Below, in pieces: positions 25,664 through 35,272 of a stretch of DNA of 64,000 bases. Source of the DNA: Halobacteriovorax sp. HLS (lineage in GTDB: Bacteria > Bdellovibrionota > Bacteriovoracia > Bacteriovoracales > Bacteriovoracaceae); assembly GCF_004006665.1 (NCBI RefSeq), contig NZ_QOCL01000014.1, positions 124,001-188,000 on the forward strand, given 5' to 3'. Under the pieces are notes generated by a model, which searched no databases, had not been told where the DNA came from, and was given only the letters and a program-made list of their open reading frames with translations. The translations under genes were made by a program, and so were the position numbers. Every line of letters starts with the position of its first letter. The first letter of the stretch is position 1.

Positions 25664-26686
25664 ATGAAGGTTTTGATTACTGGTTCCGCTGGTTTTATAG
25701 GTTATCACTGTACTAAGCGGTGTGTTGAATTAGGCTATGATGTTGTAGGTATTGACTCTATAAATGATTACTATGATGTGCAGCTTAAGGAAGATCGACT
25801 TAAGGATTTAGGTCTTTATGGAAAAGAGTTTGAGCTGTCTTCTCATAAAAATTTAAAATTCAAGAAGATTGATATTTCTAATCACGTAGATATTATGAAA
25901 TTATTTTCGGTAGAAAAAATTGAGGTGGTTATACACCTTGCTGCTCAGGCTGGAGTGCGCTACTCAATCGAGCATCCTCATTCTTATATTAAATCAAATG
26001 CAGAAGGCTTTTTAAATATTTTAGAAGGCTGCAGAAACTATAAGGTAAAGCATTTACTTTTTGCCTCCTCTTCTTCTGTCTATGGGATGAATGAGAAGGT
26101 TCCGTTTTCAGTCAACGACCCAGTTGCTCACCCGGTAAGTTTATATGCAGCGACTAAAAGAAGTAATGAGTTAATGGCACACACATATTCTCACCTTTAC
26201 GGAATACCAGCGACTGGACTTAGGTTTTTTACTGTTTATGGACCTTGGGGGAGACCTGATATGGCGCCATTTCTTTTCACGAAATCAATTCTTAACGATG
26301 AAGAAATAAAGATTTTCAATAATGGTGAGATGGAAAGAGATTTTACTTACATAGATGATGTTATTGAATCTGTTATTAGACTTATTGATAAGGTTCCGGA
26401 GCCTTATGATAATACTGCTTTAATTAGCAGGTCAACTTCACCATACCGAATATTTAATATAGGAAGCTCTAGGCCAATTAAGCTTTTAGATTTTGTTAGC
26501 TCTATTGAAAGGGCTACGGGGATTAATTCAAAGAAGAAAATGATGCCAATGCAGGATGGTGATGTTATTACAACTTTTGCAGATGTGAGCGACTTGTCTT
26601 TAGAAATTGACTTTAAGCCTAGTACTTTGCTGAATGACGGTGTTCTTAATTTTGTTAATTGGTTTAGAGGATATTACAAGGTTTAG
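25664..26686 (+). CDS. UDP-glucuronate 4-epimerase-like SDR
   Basis: Extended SDR expected to convert UDP-glucuronate to UDP-galacturonate. The N-terminus GSAGFIGYHCTKRCVELG and DSINDYYDVQLKEDRL are signatures of this subgroup, as are HLAAQAGVRYSIEHPHSYI, SSSSVYGMN, YAATKRSNELMA and TVYGPWGRPDMAPFLFTKSI. It has 340 residues, the family norm. A UDP-GlcNAc or UDP-Glc epimerase is less likely given the GVRYS segment. It starts the long plus-strand run to 37413 and is followed 2 bases later by a membrane glycosyltransferase candidate. The 171-base gap upstream shows nothing else coding. Confidence 0.88.
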   Translation: MKVLITGSAGFIGYHCTKRCVELGYDVVGIDSINDYYDVQLKEDRLKDLGLYGKEFELSSHKNLKFKKIDISNHVDIMKLFSVEKIEVVIHLAAQAGVRYSIEHPHSYIKSNAEGFLNILEGCRNYKVKHLLFASSSSVYGMNEKVPFSVNDPVAHPVSLYAATKRSNELMAHTYSHLYGIPATGLRFFTVYGPWGRPDMAPFLFTKSILNDEEIKIFNNGEMERDFTYIDDVIESVIRLIDKVPEPYDNTALISRSTSPYRIFNIGSSRPIKLLDFVSSIERATGINSKKKMMPMQDGDVITTFADVSDLSLEIDFKPSTLLNDGVLNFVNWFRGYYKV

Positions 26687-26688
26687 TT

Positions 26689-28332
26689 ATGCATATGGAC
26701 AGTGAGAAAAAAAAATATAGTCTTTACTTTTTTATTCAATTTTTTGTATTTCTAGCTCTTTGGTACATTGCTGCTGGAAGTTTTGAAATGTGGGGAGATG
26801 AGATTACTCATCTCGGTATCGCTCGAGGAGAATTGATTACTCATAGTGGAACTTTTTCTAAATACCTAAACTTTTCAACGGGGGAATTAGTAGATAATCA
26901 ATACTTTAGAGGTGAAATTATTTCATACTTGTCCTACATTTTTCAAAAGATTTTTTACGAAGATATCCTTGTTGCAAGGTTGCCCTCGCTCGTTTGGACG
27001 TTTCTTACAGCAGTTTTGTTTATCATTTACACTTTAAAGCGCTTAAAAATATCACACCAGGCAGTCTTGTTTTCAACTTTTTTATTTTTGTTTAATTCAA
27101 TAGTTTTTGAAAAATCTTTTTACGTAAGAATGTACGCTCCGTTGGCATTTGTGACTCTTGTCATCGCAACCTTGAGTTGGGAGTTAAAGGGATATTTCCT
27201 GAAGAGAAAGTTTGGTGTTTGTGCGACACTTCTTGTTTTTATAGTGGCCCTCTTTAAAGTAACGATGGCTGATCAATGGCACTTGTTGCATATCCCTATG
27301 ATGGCTTTGGGGCTAGGGCTATTGTTAATAAGTGAAGAGACTTTTTTGAAAAGAGCTTTTGATAAGTATAAAAAATACATACTTTACCTTGTTGGAGTCG
27401 CCTTTCTTGTCGCTCCACTTTTTTTGCTATTTGTTGATATTTTCTTGGGAAGTCTTGGAATGGAATACGTCTATAAACGTACTCATTTTGGCTATATTGA
27501 CAATTTGTTAGGGTTGGCTAGAGTTCTTTTAACGTTTAATGTTACAATATTTTTTACAGTTAGAATATTAAAGAAACATAGCCTTGAGCTGGGTTATATG
27601 GAGTGGTTATTGCTTATTGGGGTTGTGTCAGCAGTCTGCCTTGCTATATTTACTCCTCATAATCACATCTATTTTTCTCGTTTTTATCATACACCTGCGA
27701 CATTTGCGATGTTAGGAGCAGGGGGAGTTTTATCTAGATTTAAGAGAAAGAAACTTTTCCTTGTTGTTTTTATTAGTTTTCAAATAGTTTTTTCTTTTAT
27801 CAATCTTCGTTATGACCGTAGTAATTTGAAATCTGGTGTTCAATATTTAAACCAAAATTTAAAAAGTAATGATGCATTACTTTCTTTTAACACCTTTTTG
27901 TTCGAGATGGGAGGTGAAGACTTGGTTAAGAAAGCCTATTTTGTGGAGCCAATTGCAAGCCAATTTGAAGCTGATAAGCTAATTGAGTATTTAGAAAATA
28001 GGGTGGGAGCAAATGTTTATTTTTTCTATAAAGACCACTATGGATTAAGGAGAGAATTGACGAGATTCTTTATCGGAGTTGATCGCGAGCCAGTGAAGGA
28101 CTTATTCACTTTCTTAAAACATTTCGGAAAAGGTAAAGAAATATTGAAGGAAGAGTTAAGAGGGTGTCAGCTGGTAAAGATAGACAGGAAAATGCTTATA
28201 AAGAAACTTAGGACTTTTGAACAAGACCTACCTAAAGCAAATCAAACGTTCTTAAGAAGGACGTTTGAATCCTTAAAGAAGTATTTACCTCCTGTGATTT
28301 CTAAAAAAATAGAGAGTTTAGGAGCTAGGTGA
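26689..28332 (+). CDS. GT-C membrane glycosyltransferase candidate (PMT/ArnT-like)
   Basis: A 547-residue polytopic protein. After the first helix comes W-G-D37-E38 in the first extracytoplasmic loop, the acidic pair that serves as catalytic base in GT39/ArnT-type enzymes, followed by RGEIISYLSY and VARLPSLVWTF, also typical of the superfamily. About ten helices follow and a hydrophilic C-terminal domain of about 170 residues. The ATG is 2 bases after the epimerase stop; a second in-frame ATG is at 26695. It would transfer a sugar from a polyprenyl-phosphate donor at the periplasmic face. Donor and acceptor are unknown. Confidence 0.75.
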   Translation: MHMDSEKKKYSLYFFIQFFVFLALWYIAAGSFEMWGDEITHLGIARGELITHSGTFSKYLNFSTGELVDNQYFRGEIISYLSYIFQKIFYEDILVARLPSLVWTFLTAVLFIIYTLKRLKISHQAVLFSTFLFLFNSIVFEKSFYVRMYAPLAFVTLVIATLSWELKGYFLKRKFGVCATLLVFIVALFKVTMADQWHLLHIPMMALGLGLLLISEETFLKRAFDKYKKYILYLVGVAFLVAPLFLLFVDIFLGSLGMEYVYKRTHFGYIDNLLGLARVLLTFNVTIFFTVRILKKHSLELGYMEWLLLIGVVSAVCLAIFTPHNHIYFSRFYHTPATFAMLGAGGVLSRFKRKKLFLVVFISFQIVFSFINLRYDRSNLKSGVQYLNQNLKSNDALLSFNTFLFEMGGEDLVKKAYFVEPIASQFEADKLIEYLENRVGANVYFFYKDHYGLRRELTRFFIGVDREPVKDLFTFLKHFGKGKEILKEELRGCQLVKIDRKMLIKKLRTFEQDLPKANQTFLRRTFESLKKYLPPVISKKIESLGAR

Positions 28333-28336
28333 TATT

Positions 28337-28945
28337 GTGAAAAAGCAGAAAGTTATTTTGATTGGAGCAGGTGGGCACTGTAAGGCCTGTATTGATGTAA
28401 TAGAAAGTAATTCTATGTATGAAATTGTTGGCATTGTGGACAATAATGTAAAAGATGATATTTTAGGTTATCCGATTTTGGGAACTGATGAGAACCTAAA
28501 AGATCTTATTAAACAGTATAGAAACGTTTGTATTACTGTAGGGCAAATCAAATCGCCAGAAGTTAGGAAGAGACTTTTTACAACTGCTAGTCAGTTAGGA
28601 GCAAGCTTTCCTACTTTTATTTCATCACGGGCTTATGTCTCTAAATATTCTACTATAGGTCAGGGTTGTATTGTTATGCATGGTGCAACCATTCAGGCGA
28701 ACTCTATTGTTGGAGAAAATTGTATTATTAACGATCATTCATTGGTTGAGCATGACTGTACTGTTGGTAGGAATTGTCATATTTCAACTGGCGCTCTTAT
28801 TAATGGAGGAGTTAGTGTTGGAGACGACACCTTTATTGGAAGTCGTGCAGTCATTTTTCAAAGCGTAAGTATTGGCGAAAAAGTTGTTGTTGGAGCGGGA
28901 GTTGTAGTTAAAGAAAATATAGCAGATGGGGTCATGTTAAAATGA
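28337..28945 (+). CDS. NeuD/PglD-like sugar N- or O-acyltransferase
   Basis: Left-handed beta-helix acyltransferase that uses acetyl-CoA, in this context probably acetylating the UDP- or GDP-4-amino-6-deoxy sugar intermediate of legionaminic-acid synthesis (LegH role). The N-terminal sugar-binding domain starts ILIGAGGHCKACIDVI; hexapeptide repeats span about residues 95-200. The likely catalytic base is in DHSLVEHDCTVG. It begins with GTG at 28337, and its stop overlaps the NeuB-like start as ATGA. It has 202 residues, normal for PglD. Confidence 0.85.
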   Translation: MKKQKVILIGAGGHCKACIDVIESNSMYEIVGIVDNNVKDDILGYPILGTDENLKDLIKQYRNVCITVGQIKSPEVRKRLFTTASQLGASFPTFISSRAYVSKYSTIGQGCIVMHGATIQANSIVGENCIINDHSLVEHDCTVGRNCHISTGALINGGVSVGDDTFIGSRAVIFQSVSIGEKVVVGAGVVVKENIADGVMLK

Positions 28946-29943
28946 ATGTTCAAATCATAGCTGAAGCTGGTGTTAACCATAATGGAAGCATGGAGCTTGC
29001 AAAATTGCTCATTGATAAAGCTGCTCTGGCTGGAGTAGATTTTGTAAAATTTCAAAGTTTTAAATCAGAACTTATTGTTACTAAGAATGCTGAAAAAGCT
29101 CAGTACCAAGTAGATAATCAGTCCTCTGGTTCAACCCAATATGAAATGTTGAAGAAGCTAGAACTATCATTTGAAGATCAAATTGAGCTCAGAAACTATG
29201 CTAAGACTTGTGGTGTTGAATTTTTATCAACAGCTTTTGATTTAGAGAGTGCAGATTTTTTAAATGAGTTAGGAATTCCTTTCTTTAAAATTCCTTCAGG
29301 AGAGATAACGAATTATCCATATCTATTGAAGGTGGCTTCATTTGGTAAGCCAGTCGTTATTTCGACAGGAATGTCTGAGATGAAGGATATTGAATGTGCT
29401 TTGAAACTATTTCTCGAAAATGGAATAACTAAAGAAAAAATTACAATACTTCACTGCTCTACAGAATATCCAACACCTATGGAGAATGTTAATTTACTCG
29501 CAATGAGTGAGATTGGTATAAAGTTTGGAGTTAAAGTAGGGTACTCTGATCATACATTAGGAGTTGAAGTTTCTATTGCTGCAACGGCTTTAGGAGCACA
29601 AGTGATAGAAAAGCACTTTACTTTAGACAGATCAATGGAAGGACCAGATCATTTAGCAAGTCTTGAGCCTGATGAATTGAAGTCTATGGTAGATGGAATA
29701 CGTAATATAACTAAAGCACTAGGCTCAAAAGAAAAAAGGCCTTCTAGTGTTGAATTGAGTAATCGTAAGGTTGCAAGAAAATACTTAGTTGCTAAGACAA
29801 AAATTGTTCAGGGAGAGGTTTTTTCTGATGAAAACCTATCTACAAAGAGAAGTGCTGAAGGAATTAATCCAATGAGATGGAAAGAGGTTGTTGGTAAAGT
29901 AGCGCGACGAGATTTTGACGAAGATGAGCTGATAGAAATATGA
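28942..29943 (+). CDS. legI: Legionaminic/N-acetylneuraminic acid synthase (NeuB family)
   Basis: Condenses phosphoenolpyruvate with a 6-carbon 2,4-diacetamido or ManNAc-type sugar to form a nonulosonic acid. The TIM barrel begins IIAEAGVNHNGS and includes VKFQSFKSE, IPSGEITNYP, STGMSE, LHCSTEYP, GYSDHTLG and the HFTLDRSMEGPDH block; a SAF/antifreeze-like domain fills residues about 275-333. It shares ATGA overlaps with both neighbours, so neuD-, neuB- and neuC-like genes are tightly coupled. Gene context with legB and legC favours legionaminic acid over sialic acid. Confidence 0.9.
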   Translation: MNVQIIAEAGVNHNGSMELAKLLIDKAALAGVDFVKFQSFKSELIVTKNAEKAQYQVDNQSSGSTQYEMLKKLELSFEDQIELRNYAKTCGVEFLSTAFDLESADFLNELGIPFFKIPSGEITNYPYLLKVASFGKPVVISTGMSEMKDIECALKLFLENGITKEKITILHCSTEYPTPMENVNLLAMSEIGIKFGVKVGYSDHTLGVEVSIAATALGAQVIEKHFTLDRSMEGPDHLASLEPDELKSMVDGIRNITKALGSKEKRPSSVELSNRKVARKYLVAKTKIVQGEVFSDENLSTKRSAEGINPMRWKEVVGKVARRDFDEDELIEI

Positions 29944-31094
29944 AAAAAATTGGAATCTTAACATCAACGAGGGCCGACTATGATCTTCTTCTTCCTGTTT
30001 ACAGAGAGCTGATAGATTCAGATTTATTTGATCCCGTATTTATCGTAACAGGGACACATTTAAGCGAAAATCATGGAATGACAATTGATGAATTAAAAAA
30101 AGAGAAGGTAAATATTTTATTTTCTTTCTCTTTAAGCACTGAAAACTCTACACCTGAAATGTTAACAATTTCTTTGGCCCAAATGCAAATGGAGTATAGT
30201 AGGGCGCTGAGAGATAATTTAGTTGATGGTCTTATTGTTCTAGGGGATAGAGTTGAGTTGCTACCAATTGTTTTAACTACCTCTCTTTTTGGAATACCGT
30301 TAATTCATATGCATGGTGGAGAAATTACTCAAGGTGCTATTGATGAAGTTATTCGTCACGCAGTAACAAAATTCTCATTATTTCACTTTCCTAGCACGGA
30401 GACTTATAGAAAGCGTATTATACAGCTGGGTGAGTCTCCCGAAAGAGTATTTAATATTGGAAGTGTTGGGGTAAATAACGTCAAAAATATTAATCCTTTA
30501 AAAATTTCTGAACTTGAAAAAGAGCTGAATCTTAAATTGAATGAAAAAACTATGGTTGTAACAATTCATTCTGAAACTTCTCAAAACAAAGAATATCAAA
30601 TTGAGATGATTCAAAATTTTTTGTCTGTAGTTAAGGAATATTCCGATTGGACAATTATTTTTACGGGTTCAAATATGGACCTTTATTCTGATTTAATTGA
30701 GAAAAAGATACACAACTTTGTAGAGAAAAATGAAAATGCATTCTACTTTAAATCATTAGGCCTTAAAAAATATTTTTCACTTTTAAGCTATTGTTCGCTA
30801 TGTGTAGGTAATACCTCTAGTGGTATTATTGAAGTACCAAGCTTTCTTATACCAACTATAAATATTGGGGATAGGCAAAAAGGGAGAGTTTGTGCGAGCT
30901 CTGTAGTTCATGCAGATATTTCTATTAACTCCGTAAAGTCGGCTTTTGTGAAAGCTACCTCAAAGACTTTTTTAGAAAGTTGTCGGGAAATTCAAAACCC
31001 TTACGAAGGTAATGAGCCAGCAAAGGAAATGGTACGTAAATTGGAGACCTTAGTATGGCCGGATGTGTTATCTAAGGAATTTAACGATATTTAA
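29940..31094 (+). CDS. legG: Hydrolysing UDP-sugar 2-epimerase (LegG/NeuC)
   Basis: GT-B-fold epimerase that removes the nucleotide while inverting C2, giving the ManNAc-type or 2,4-diacetamido-mannose substrate for the adjacent synthase. The N-terminus KKIGILTSTRADYDLLLPV is the NeuC/LegG hallmark; GDRVELL, HMHGGEITQGAIDEVIRHA and TFIFTGSNMD-like and GNTSSGIIE segments follow in order. It has 384 residues, as expected. It overlaps the synthase gene by 4 bases; an 89-base gap with its own promoter follows. Confidence 0.9.
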   Translation: MKKIGILTSTRADYDLLLPVYRELIDSDLFDPVFIVTGTHLSENHGMTIDELKKEKVNILFSFSLSTENSTPEMLTISLAQMQMEYSRALRDNLVDGLIVLGDRVELLPIVLTTSLFGIPLIHMHGGEITQGAIDEVIRHAVTKFSLFHFPSTETYRKRIIQLGESPERVFNIGSVGVNNVKNINPLKISELEKELNLKLNEKTMVVTIHSETSQNKEYQIEMIQNFLSVVKEYSDWTIIFTGSNMDLYSDLIEKKIHNFVEKNENAFYFKSLGLKKYFSLLSYCSLCVGNTSSGIIEVPSFLIPTINIGDRQKGRVCASSVVHADISINSVKSAFVKATSKTFLESCREIQNPYEGNEPAKEMVRKLETLVWPDVLSKEFNDI

Positions 31095-31126
31095 TGCCTT
31101 ATAACCGATGATATTTCTTATCAAAA

Positions 31127-31155
31127 TTGACTAAAACTTCTTGAAGCGAGATAAT
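31127..31155 (+). promoter_or_regulatory. Strong sigma-70-like promoter before legB
   Basis: TTGACT (31127-31132), exactly 17 bases, GATAAT (31150-31155). It lies 29 bases before the TTG start at 31184 and would allow legB onward to be transcribed separately from the upstream genes. Confidence 0.65.
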
Positions 31156-31183
31156 CCGTTTAAATACTTTATAGGGGTTAACA

Positions 31184-32164
31184 TTGAAGAATATACTGGT
31201 TACAGGAGCAGATGGCTTTATTGGTTCTCATTTAACTGAGTGGCTTGTTAAGAAAGGCTATAAGGTTAAGGCGCTATCTTACTATAATTCATTTAATCAT
31301 TGGGGATGGCTTGAGGATGTTTCATGTTTAAAAGACATTGAAGTAATCTCTGGAGATATTCGAGACCCTCGTTATTGTATGAATATTACAAAAGATGTGG
31401 ACTCTGTTTTCAACTTAGCAGCATTAATTGCTATTCCGTATTCTTATGTTGCTCCAGATAGTTATATTGATACGAATATTAGAGGTACAGTAAACCTTTG
31501 TAATGCAGCTCTTGAAAATAATATTGAAAGGTTTATTCAAACATCGACGAGTGAAGTTTACGGAACAGCACAGTATGTTCCAATTGATGAAAAGCATCCT
31601 CTTCAGGCGCAATCTCCTTACTCTGCTTCTAAAATTTCTTCAGATGCTATGGCGATGAGTTACTTTAACTCTTTTGATCTGCCTTTAACTATTGCAAGGC
31701 CTTTTAATACGTACGGCCCTAGGCAGTCGGCAAGGGCAGTTATTCCTACTATCATTTCTCAAATTGCCAGTGGAAAAAAAGAAATCATGCTAGGTGATAC
31801 TTCTCCAACAAGAGATTTTAACTATGTGCTTGATACATGTCATGGAATACTATCGTTGGCTGAAAGTGAGAAGTGTGTAGGTGAAGTCGTGAATATAGGA
31901 TCGAATTTTGAGATATCGGTTGGCGACACTTTAAATTTAATAAAAGAAATAATGAAAAGTGATGTCGAATTTAAGGTTGATCCTGCGAGAATTAGACCTG
32001 AAAAATCTGAAGTGAATAGATTGTGGTGTGATAATACAAAAATTAAAAATTTAACAGGATTTGAGCCTCAATTTGATATTCGAGCTGGCCTAGAGAGTAC
32101 TATTGAATGGTTTAAGAATCCTGAAAATTTGAAAAAATATAAAGTAGATATTTACAATGTATAA
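31184..32164 (+). CDS. legB: NAD-dependent 4,6-dehydratase LegB
   Basis: Extended SDR that makes the 4-keto-6-deoxy nucleotide sugar at the start of legionaminic-acid synthesis. Features are GADGFIGSHL, ALSYYNSFNHWGWLE, AALIAIPYSYVAPDSYIDTN, TSTSEVYGTA, YSASKISSD and ARPFNTYGPRQSARAVIPT, all close to known LegB/PglF-like dehydratases of this branch. It has 326 residues. The start is TTG at 31184, 8 bases after AGGGG. It overlaps legC by 8 bases. A PtmE-like gene downstream suggests a GDP-linked substrate as in Campylobacter. Confidence 0.88.
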   Translation: MKNILVTGADGFIGSHLTEWLVKKGYKVKALSYYNSFNHWGWLEDVSCLKDIEVISGDIRDPRYCMNITKDVDSVFNLAALIAIPYSYVAPDSYIDTNIRGTVNLCNAALENNIERFIQTSTSEVYGTAQYVPIDEKHPLQAQSPYSASKISSDAMAMSYFNSFDLPLTIARPFNTYGPRQSARAVIPTIISQIASGKKEIMLGDTSPTRDFNYVLDTCHGILSLAESEKCVGEVVNIGSNFEISVGDTLNLIKEIMKSDVEFKVDPARIRPEKSEVNRLWCDNTKIKNLTGFEPQFDIRAGLESTIEWFKNPENLKKYKVDIYNV

Positions 32165-33308
32165 TAAGACAATTTCCTTCATTAAAGATCTATACGGTAA
32201 TAAGGATTTTATCCCTCTTCATGAACCAATCTTTAATCAAAATGAAAGAGAGTATGTTCTTGAATGTATAGACTCAACTTTTGTTTCTTCGGTAGGAAAA
32301 TTTGTAACAAAGTTTGAAGAAGATATTTGTGAGTTTACTGGTTCAAAGTATGCTGTTGCATGTATGAACGGTACTGCAGCTTTACATATTGCTCTTGTTG
32401 TTTCAGATGTTAAGTTGAATGATGAAGTTATTACGCAAGCTTTAACGTTTGTTGCGACAGCAAATGCTATCAAGTATTGTGGCGCTCATCCTGTATTTCT
32501 TGATAGCGATATTGATAATTTGGGACTTTCTCCAGATGCATTAGAAAAGTTTTTAATAAGTAATGGAGAAATTAGAAGTGATGGGTTTTGTTATAATAAG
32601 AATACAGGTAGAAGAATTAAGGCGTGCGTTCCTATGCACGTTTTTGGTAATCCCGTAAAACTTGATGAGCTTTCAGATATTTGCAAAAAATATCAAATCG
32701 ATATCATTGAAGATTGTGCGGAGTCACTCGGTAGTTATTACAAGGGGAAGCACACAGGTGTAACCTCTAAAATGTCCATTCTAAGCTTTAATGGTAATAA
32801 GATTATCACTTGTGGTGGCGGTGGGATTGTTTTAACTCAAGATGAAAAGCTTGCAAAAAAGCTAAAGCATCTAACAACTACAGCTAAGATTCCTCATACA
32901 TGGGAATTTCAGCATGATGAAATTGCTTATAATTATAGAATGCCTAACTTGAATGCAGCTCTTGGCTGTGCACAGCTAGAATCATTGCAAAGCTTTATTG
33001 ATTCTAAAAAAGAACTTTTCAAGTTATATGAAGCTCACTTTCAAGATACGAATATTGAACTTTTAAGAGAAGCTCCAAATTCAAAATCGAATTATTGGCT
33101 TCAGGCCGTTGTATTAGATAATGAAGAACAAAGGAATATGTTCTTAGAACAAACTAATGATAACTCAGTGATGACTCGTCCTATCTGGAAACTTCTTCCT
33201 GATTTAGTTCCGTATCAAAATGATTTAAAGGATGAATTAACTAACGCTAAGAACTTCGCTTCTAGAGTCGTTAATATCCCTAGCAGTTGCAATTTTAAAG
33301 GTAAGTAA
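32157..33308 (+). CDS. legC: PLP-dependent aminotransferase LegC
   Basis: DegT/DnrJ/EryC1/StrS-family aminotransferase that places an amino group at C4 of the LegB product. The PLP lysine is K215 in SFNGNKIITCGGGG, and E-D-C-A-E-S (185-190) is the cofactor ring-binding segment. The N-terminal extension with PLHEPIFNQNEREYV matches LegC. It has 383 residues and starts 8 bases inside legB, while the next gene follows with no gap. Aminotransferase rather than dehydratase, because the lysine is kept, unlike the paralogue at 46008. Confidence 0.88.
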   Translation: MYNKTISFIKDLYGNKDFIPLHEPIFNQNEREYVLECIDSTFVSSVGKFVTKFEEDICEFTGSKYAVACMNGTAALHIALVVSDVKLNDEVITQALTFVATANAIKYCGAHPVFLDSDIDNLGLSPDALEKFLISNGEIRSDGFCYNKNTGRRIKACVPMHVFGNPVKLDELSDICKKYQIDIIEDCAESLGSYYKGKHTGVTSKMSILSFNGNKIITCGGGGIVLTQDEKLAKKLKHLTTTAKIPHTWEFQHDEIAYNYRMPNLNAALGCAQLESLQSFIDSKKELFKLYEAHFQDTNIELLREAPNSKSNYWLQAVVLDNEEQRNMFLEQTNDNSVMTRPIWKLLPDLVPYQNDLKDELTNAKNFASRVVNIPSSCNFKGK

Positions 33309-34352
33309 ATGGAAAACTGGAAAAAGGCAATTTTAACTCCTAGTAATACAATTCTTGAGGCGATGAAGTTACTTAATGAATCAGCTTCTGGGCTAGTCAT
33401 AGTTTCTAAAGATAAAAAATTAGTTGGTGTCGTCGCGGATGGAGATGTTAGAAGAGCAATTTTAAATAATATGCCATTGACCGCTCAAGTCAGCCAGATG
33501 ATGAATAAAACACCGATGCTGGCTTATGAGGAAGATTCCCGTGAAACGATCTTGAAGAAGTTTAAAGAAAAGGTTGTATCGAGAATCCCTCTAGTTAATA
33601 AAGATTTGTTAGTTCTAGATATACTGGCTTTGGAAAAGTATATTGAAAAGGTTTCACAACCTGAAGCACATATTGTTATTATGGCCGGTGGTCTTGGTTC
33701 GAGACTCAAACCTTTGACAGACTTAACACCTAAGCCAATGTTAAAGGTTGGAGGAAAACCCATACTAGAAAATATTATTGCTGGTTGTATAGATCAAGGT
33801 TTTAAGAAGTTTTCTATATCTGTTAATTATAAAAAAGAAATAATAAAAGATTACTTTGGTGATGGCGCTAAGTGGGATGTCGAGATTGATTATCTTGAAG
33901 AAGATAAGAAGTTAGGGACTGCGGGGGCCCTCAGTTTACTTAGTCCTTCAATAGATAAACCCATTATTGTAATGAACGGTGATATTCTTACCAAAGTCGA
34001 TTTTAATAAAGTTCTTAATTTTCACACTGAAAACTCGGCACAAGCAACAATGTGCTTAAAAGAATACGACTTTCAAGTTCCATATGGTGTTGTAAAAATG
34101 AGTGGAATTAAAGTCTCTAGAGTTGATGAGAAACCTGTTCAGAAATTTTTAGTTAATGCTGGGATTTACGTTCTTTCAACTAATGTCTTAAAATATATTC
34201 CTTCCGATGAGAGCTACAATATGACAAACCTCTTTGATGATTTGAAAAAGAATAATGAGGAAGTTATTGGTTTTCCAATTCATGAGTACTGGATTGATAT
34301 TGGAAGAGAGAAAGATTTTGAAAGAGCTCAATCTGAAGTTAAGGATTGTTAG
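33309..34352 (+). CDS. ptmE: CBS-domain nucleotidyltransferase, PtmE-like
   Basis: Two CBS domains (about residues 1-115) joined to a sugar-1-phosphate nucleotidyltransferase domain that starts IVIMAGGLGSRLKPLTDLTPKPML. In Campylobacter, PtmE of this architecture is a glucosamine-1-phosphate guanylyltransferase that opens a GDP-linked route to legionaminic acid; the same role is inferred here from position between legC and legF. GDILTKVDF and NAGIYVLS are the expected active-site strands. It has 347 residues and begins immediately after the legC stop. Nucleotide specificity needs assay. Confidence 0.85.
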   Translation: MENWKKAILTPSNTILEAMKLLNESASGLVIVSKDKKLVGVVADGDVRRAILNNMPLTAQVSQMMNKTPMLAYEEDSRETILKKFKEKVVSRIPLVNKDLLVLDILALEKYIEKVSQPEAHIVIMAGGLGSRLKPLTDLTPKPMLKVGGKPILENIIAGCIDQGFKKFSISVNYKKEIIKDYFGDGAKWDVEIDYLEEDKKLGTAGALSLLSPSIDKPIIVMNGDILTKVDFNKVLNFHTENSAQATMCLKEYDFQVPYGVVKMSGIKVSRVDEKPVQKFLVNAGIYVLSTNVLKYIPSDESYNMTNLFDDLKKNNEEVIGFPIHEYWIDIGREKDFERAQSEVKDC

Positions 34353-34354
34353 CT

Positions 34355-35272
34355 GTGAAGGTCTGTGTTTGGGGAGCCGGCTCAATTGGTACAAAGCATT
34401 TTAATATTCTTCAGGACAATGGTTGTGAAGTTTGTTTTCTCTCGAGAAGAAAATTAGACCAAAAACATTTTAACTCTTTAAATGATGTATTAAGTATATT
34501 TAATCCAGATCATATAATTGTTGCTACAGAAACAAATGATCATGAAAAATGTTTGCAATTAATAATTGAACAAAAATTTAAAGGAAATATTTTTATTGAA
34601 AAACCTATTTTTAATAAAATGTCACAGTTGAGTTTTGTTACAGATACCTTTAAAGAAAGAATATTCGTCCTTTATAATATTAGATTTAATAGAGGACTTG
34701 GTCTTCTAAAAGAAATTATAGAAACAGAAGGAATAACTGGATTAACGTGCTTTGTTGGTCAGTATCTTCCCGATTGGAGAAAAGGAACAGATTATAGGAA
34801 AAGCTACTCCGCTTGCTCAGAAAAAGGTGGAGGAGTTGTAAGAGACCTTAGTCATGAAATCGATTATACTGCATTTTTGGCTGGAAGAATAAAGTCCTTG
34901 TTTTCTATAAGTGGGAATTGTAGTGATCTGGAAATAGAGACAGAAGACTTTTCGAATATTGTTTTAGAGTCTGAAAATACGAGCAATATCACAATAGGGC
35001 TAAACTATTTAAATAAGTTTCCTCGTAGATTTATAATACTAAATACTAAATCAAATACGTATGAACTAGATCTCGTCAATAATCACTTATTGAAGAATGG
35101 TGAGAAAGTCGATCTTAAATTCGACATGGCCGAGTCATATGAAAGACAAGCTAAGGCCATACTTGCCGAGGATTATTCTCAGTTATGTACTTACGAAGAA
35201 GGAATTGAGACTCTTAAAGTAATTGAAGCTATAGAAGTATCATCTAATGATAAAAGGTTTATTAACTTATGA
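34355..35272 (+). CDS. Gfo/Idh/MocA-family oxidoreductase
   Basis: NAD(P)-dependent sugar dehydrogenase-type protein. The Rossmann segment is VCVWGAGSIGTKHF, the conserved EKP motif occurs as FIEKPIF, and GGGVVRDLSHEIDYT is the family substrate-site segment with a histidine. GTG at 34355 is chosen because AAGGA lies 9 bases upstream; a TTG at 34346 abuts that element and is unlikely. It has 305 residues and overlaps legF as ATGA. Similar genes occur with ptmE and legF in flagellin-glycosylation loci, where their exact step is unclear. Confidence 0.82.
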   Translation: MKVCVWGAGSIGTKHFNILQDNGCEVCFLSRRKLDQKHFNSLNDVLSIFNPDHIIVATETNDHEKCLQLIIEQKFKGNIFIEKPIFNKMSQLSFVTDTFKERIFVLYNIRFNRGLGLLKEIIETEGITGLTCFVGQYLPDWRKGTDYRKSYSACSEKGGGVVRDLSHEIDYTAFLAGRIKSLFSISGNCSDLEIETEDFSNIVLESENTSNITIGLNYLNKFPRRFIILNTKSNTYELDLVNNHLLKNGEKVDLKFDMAESYERQAKAILAEDYSQLCTYEEGIETLKVIEAIEVSSNDKRFINL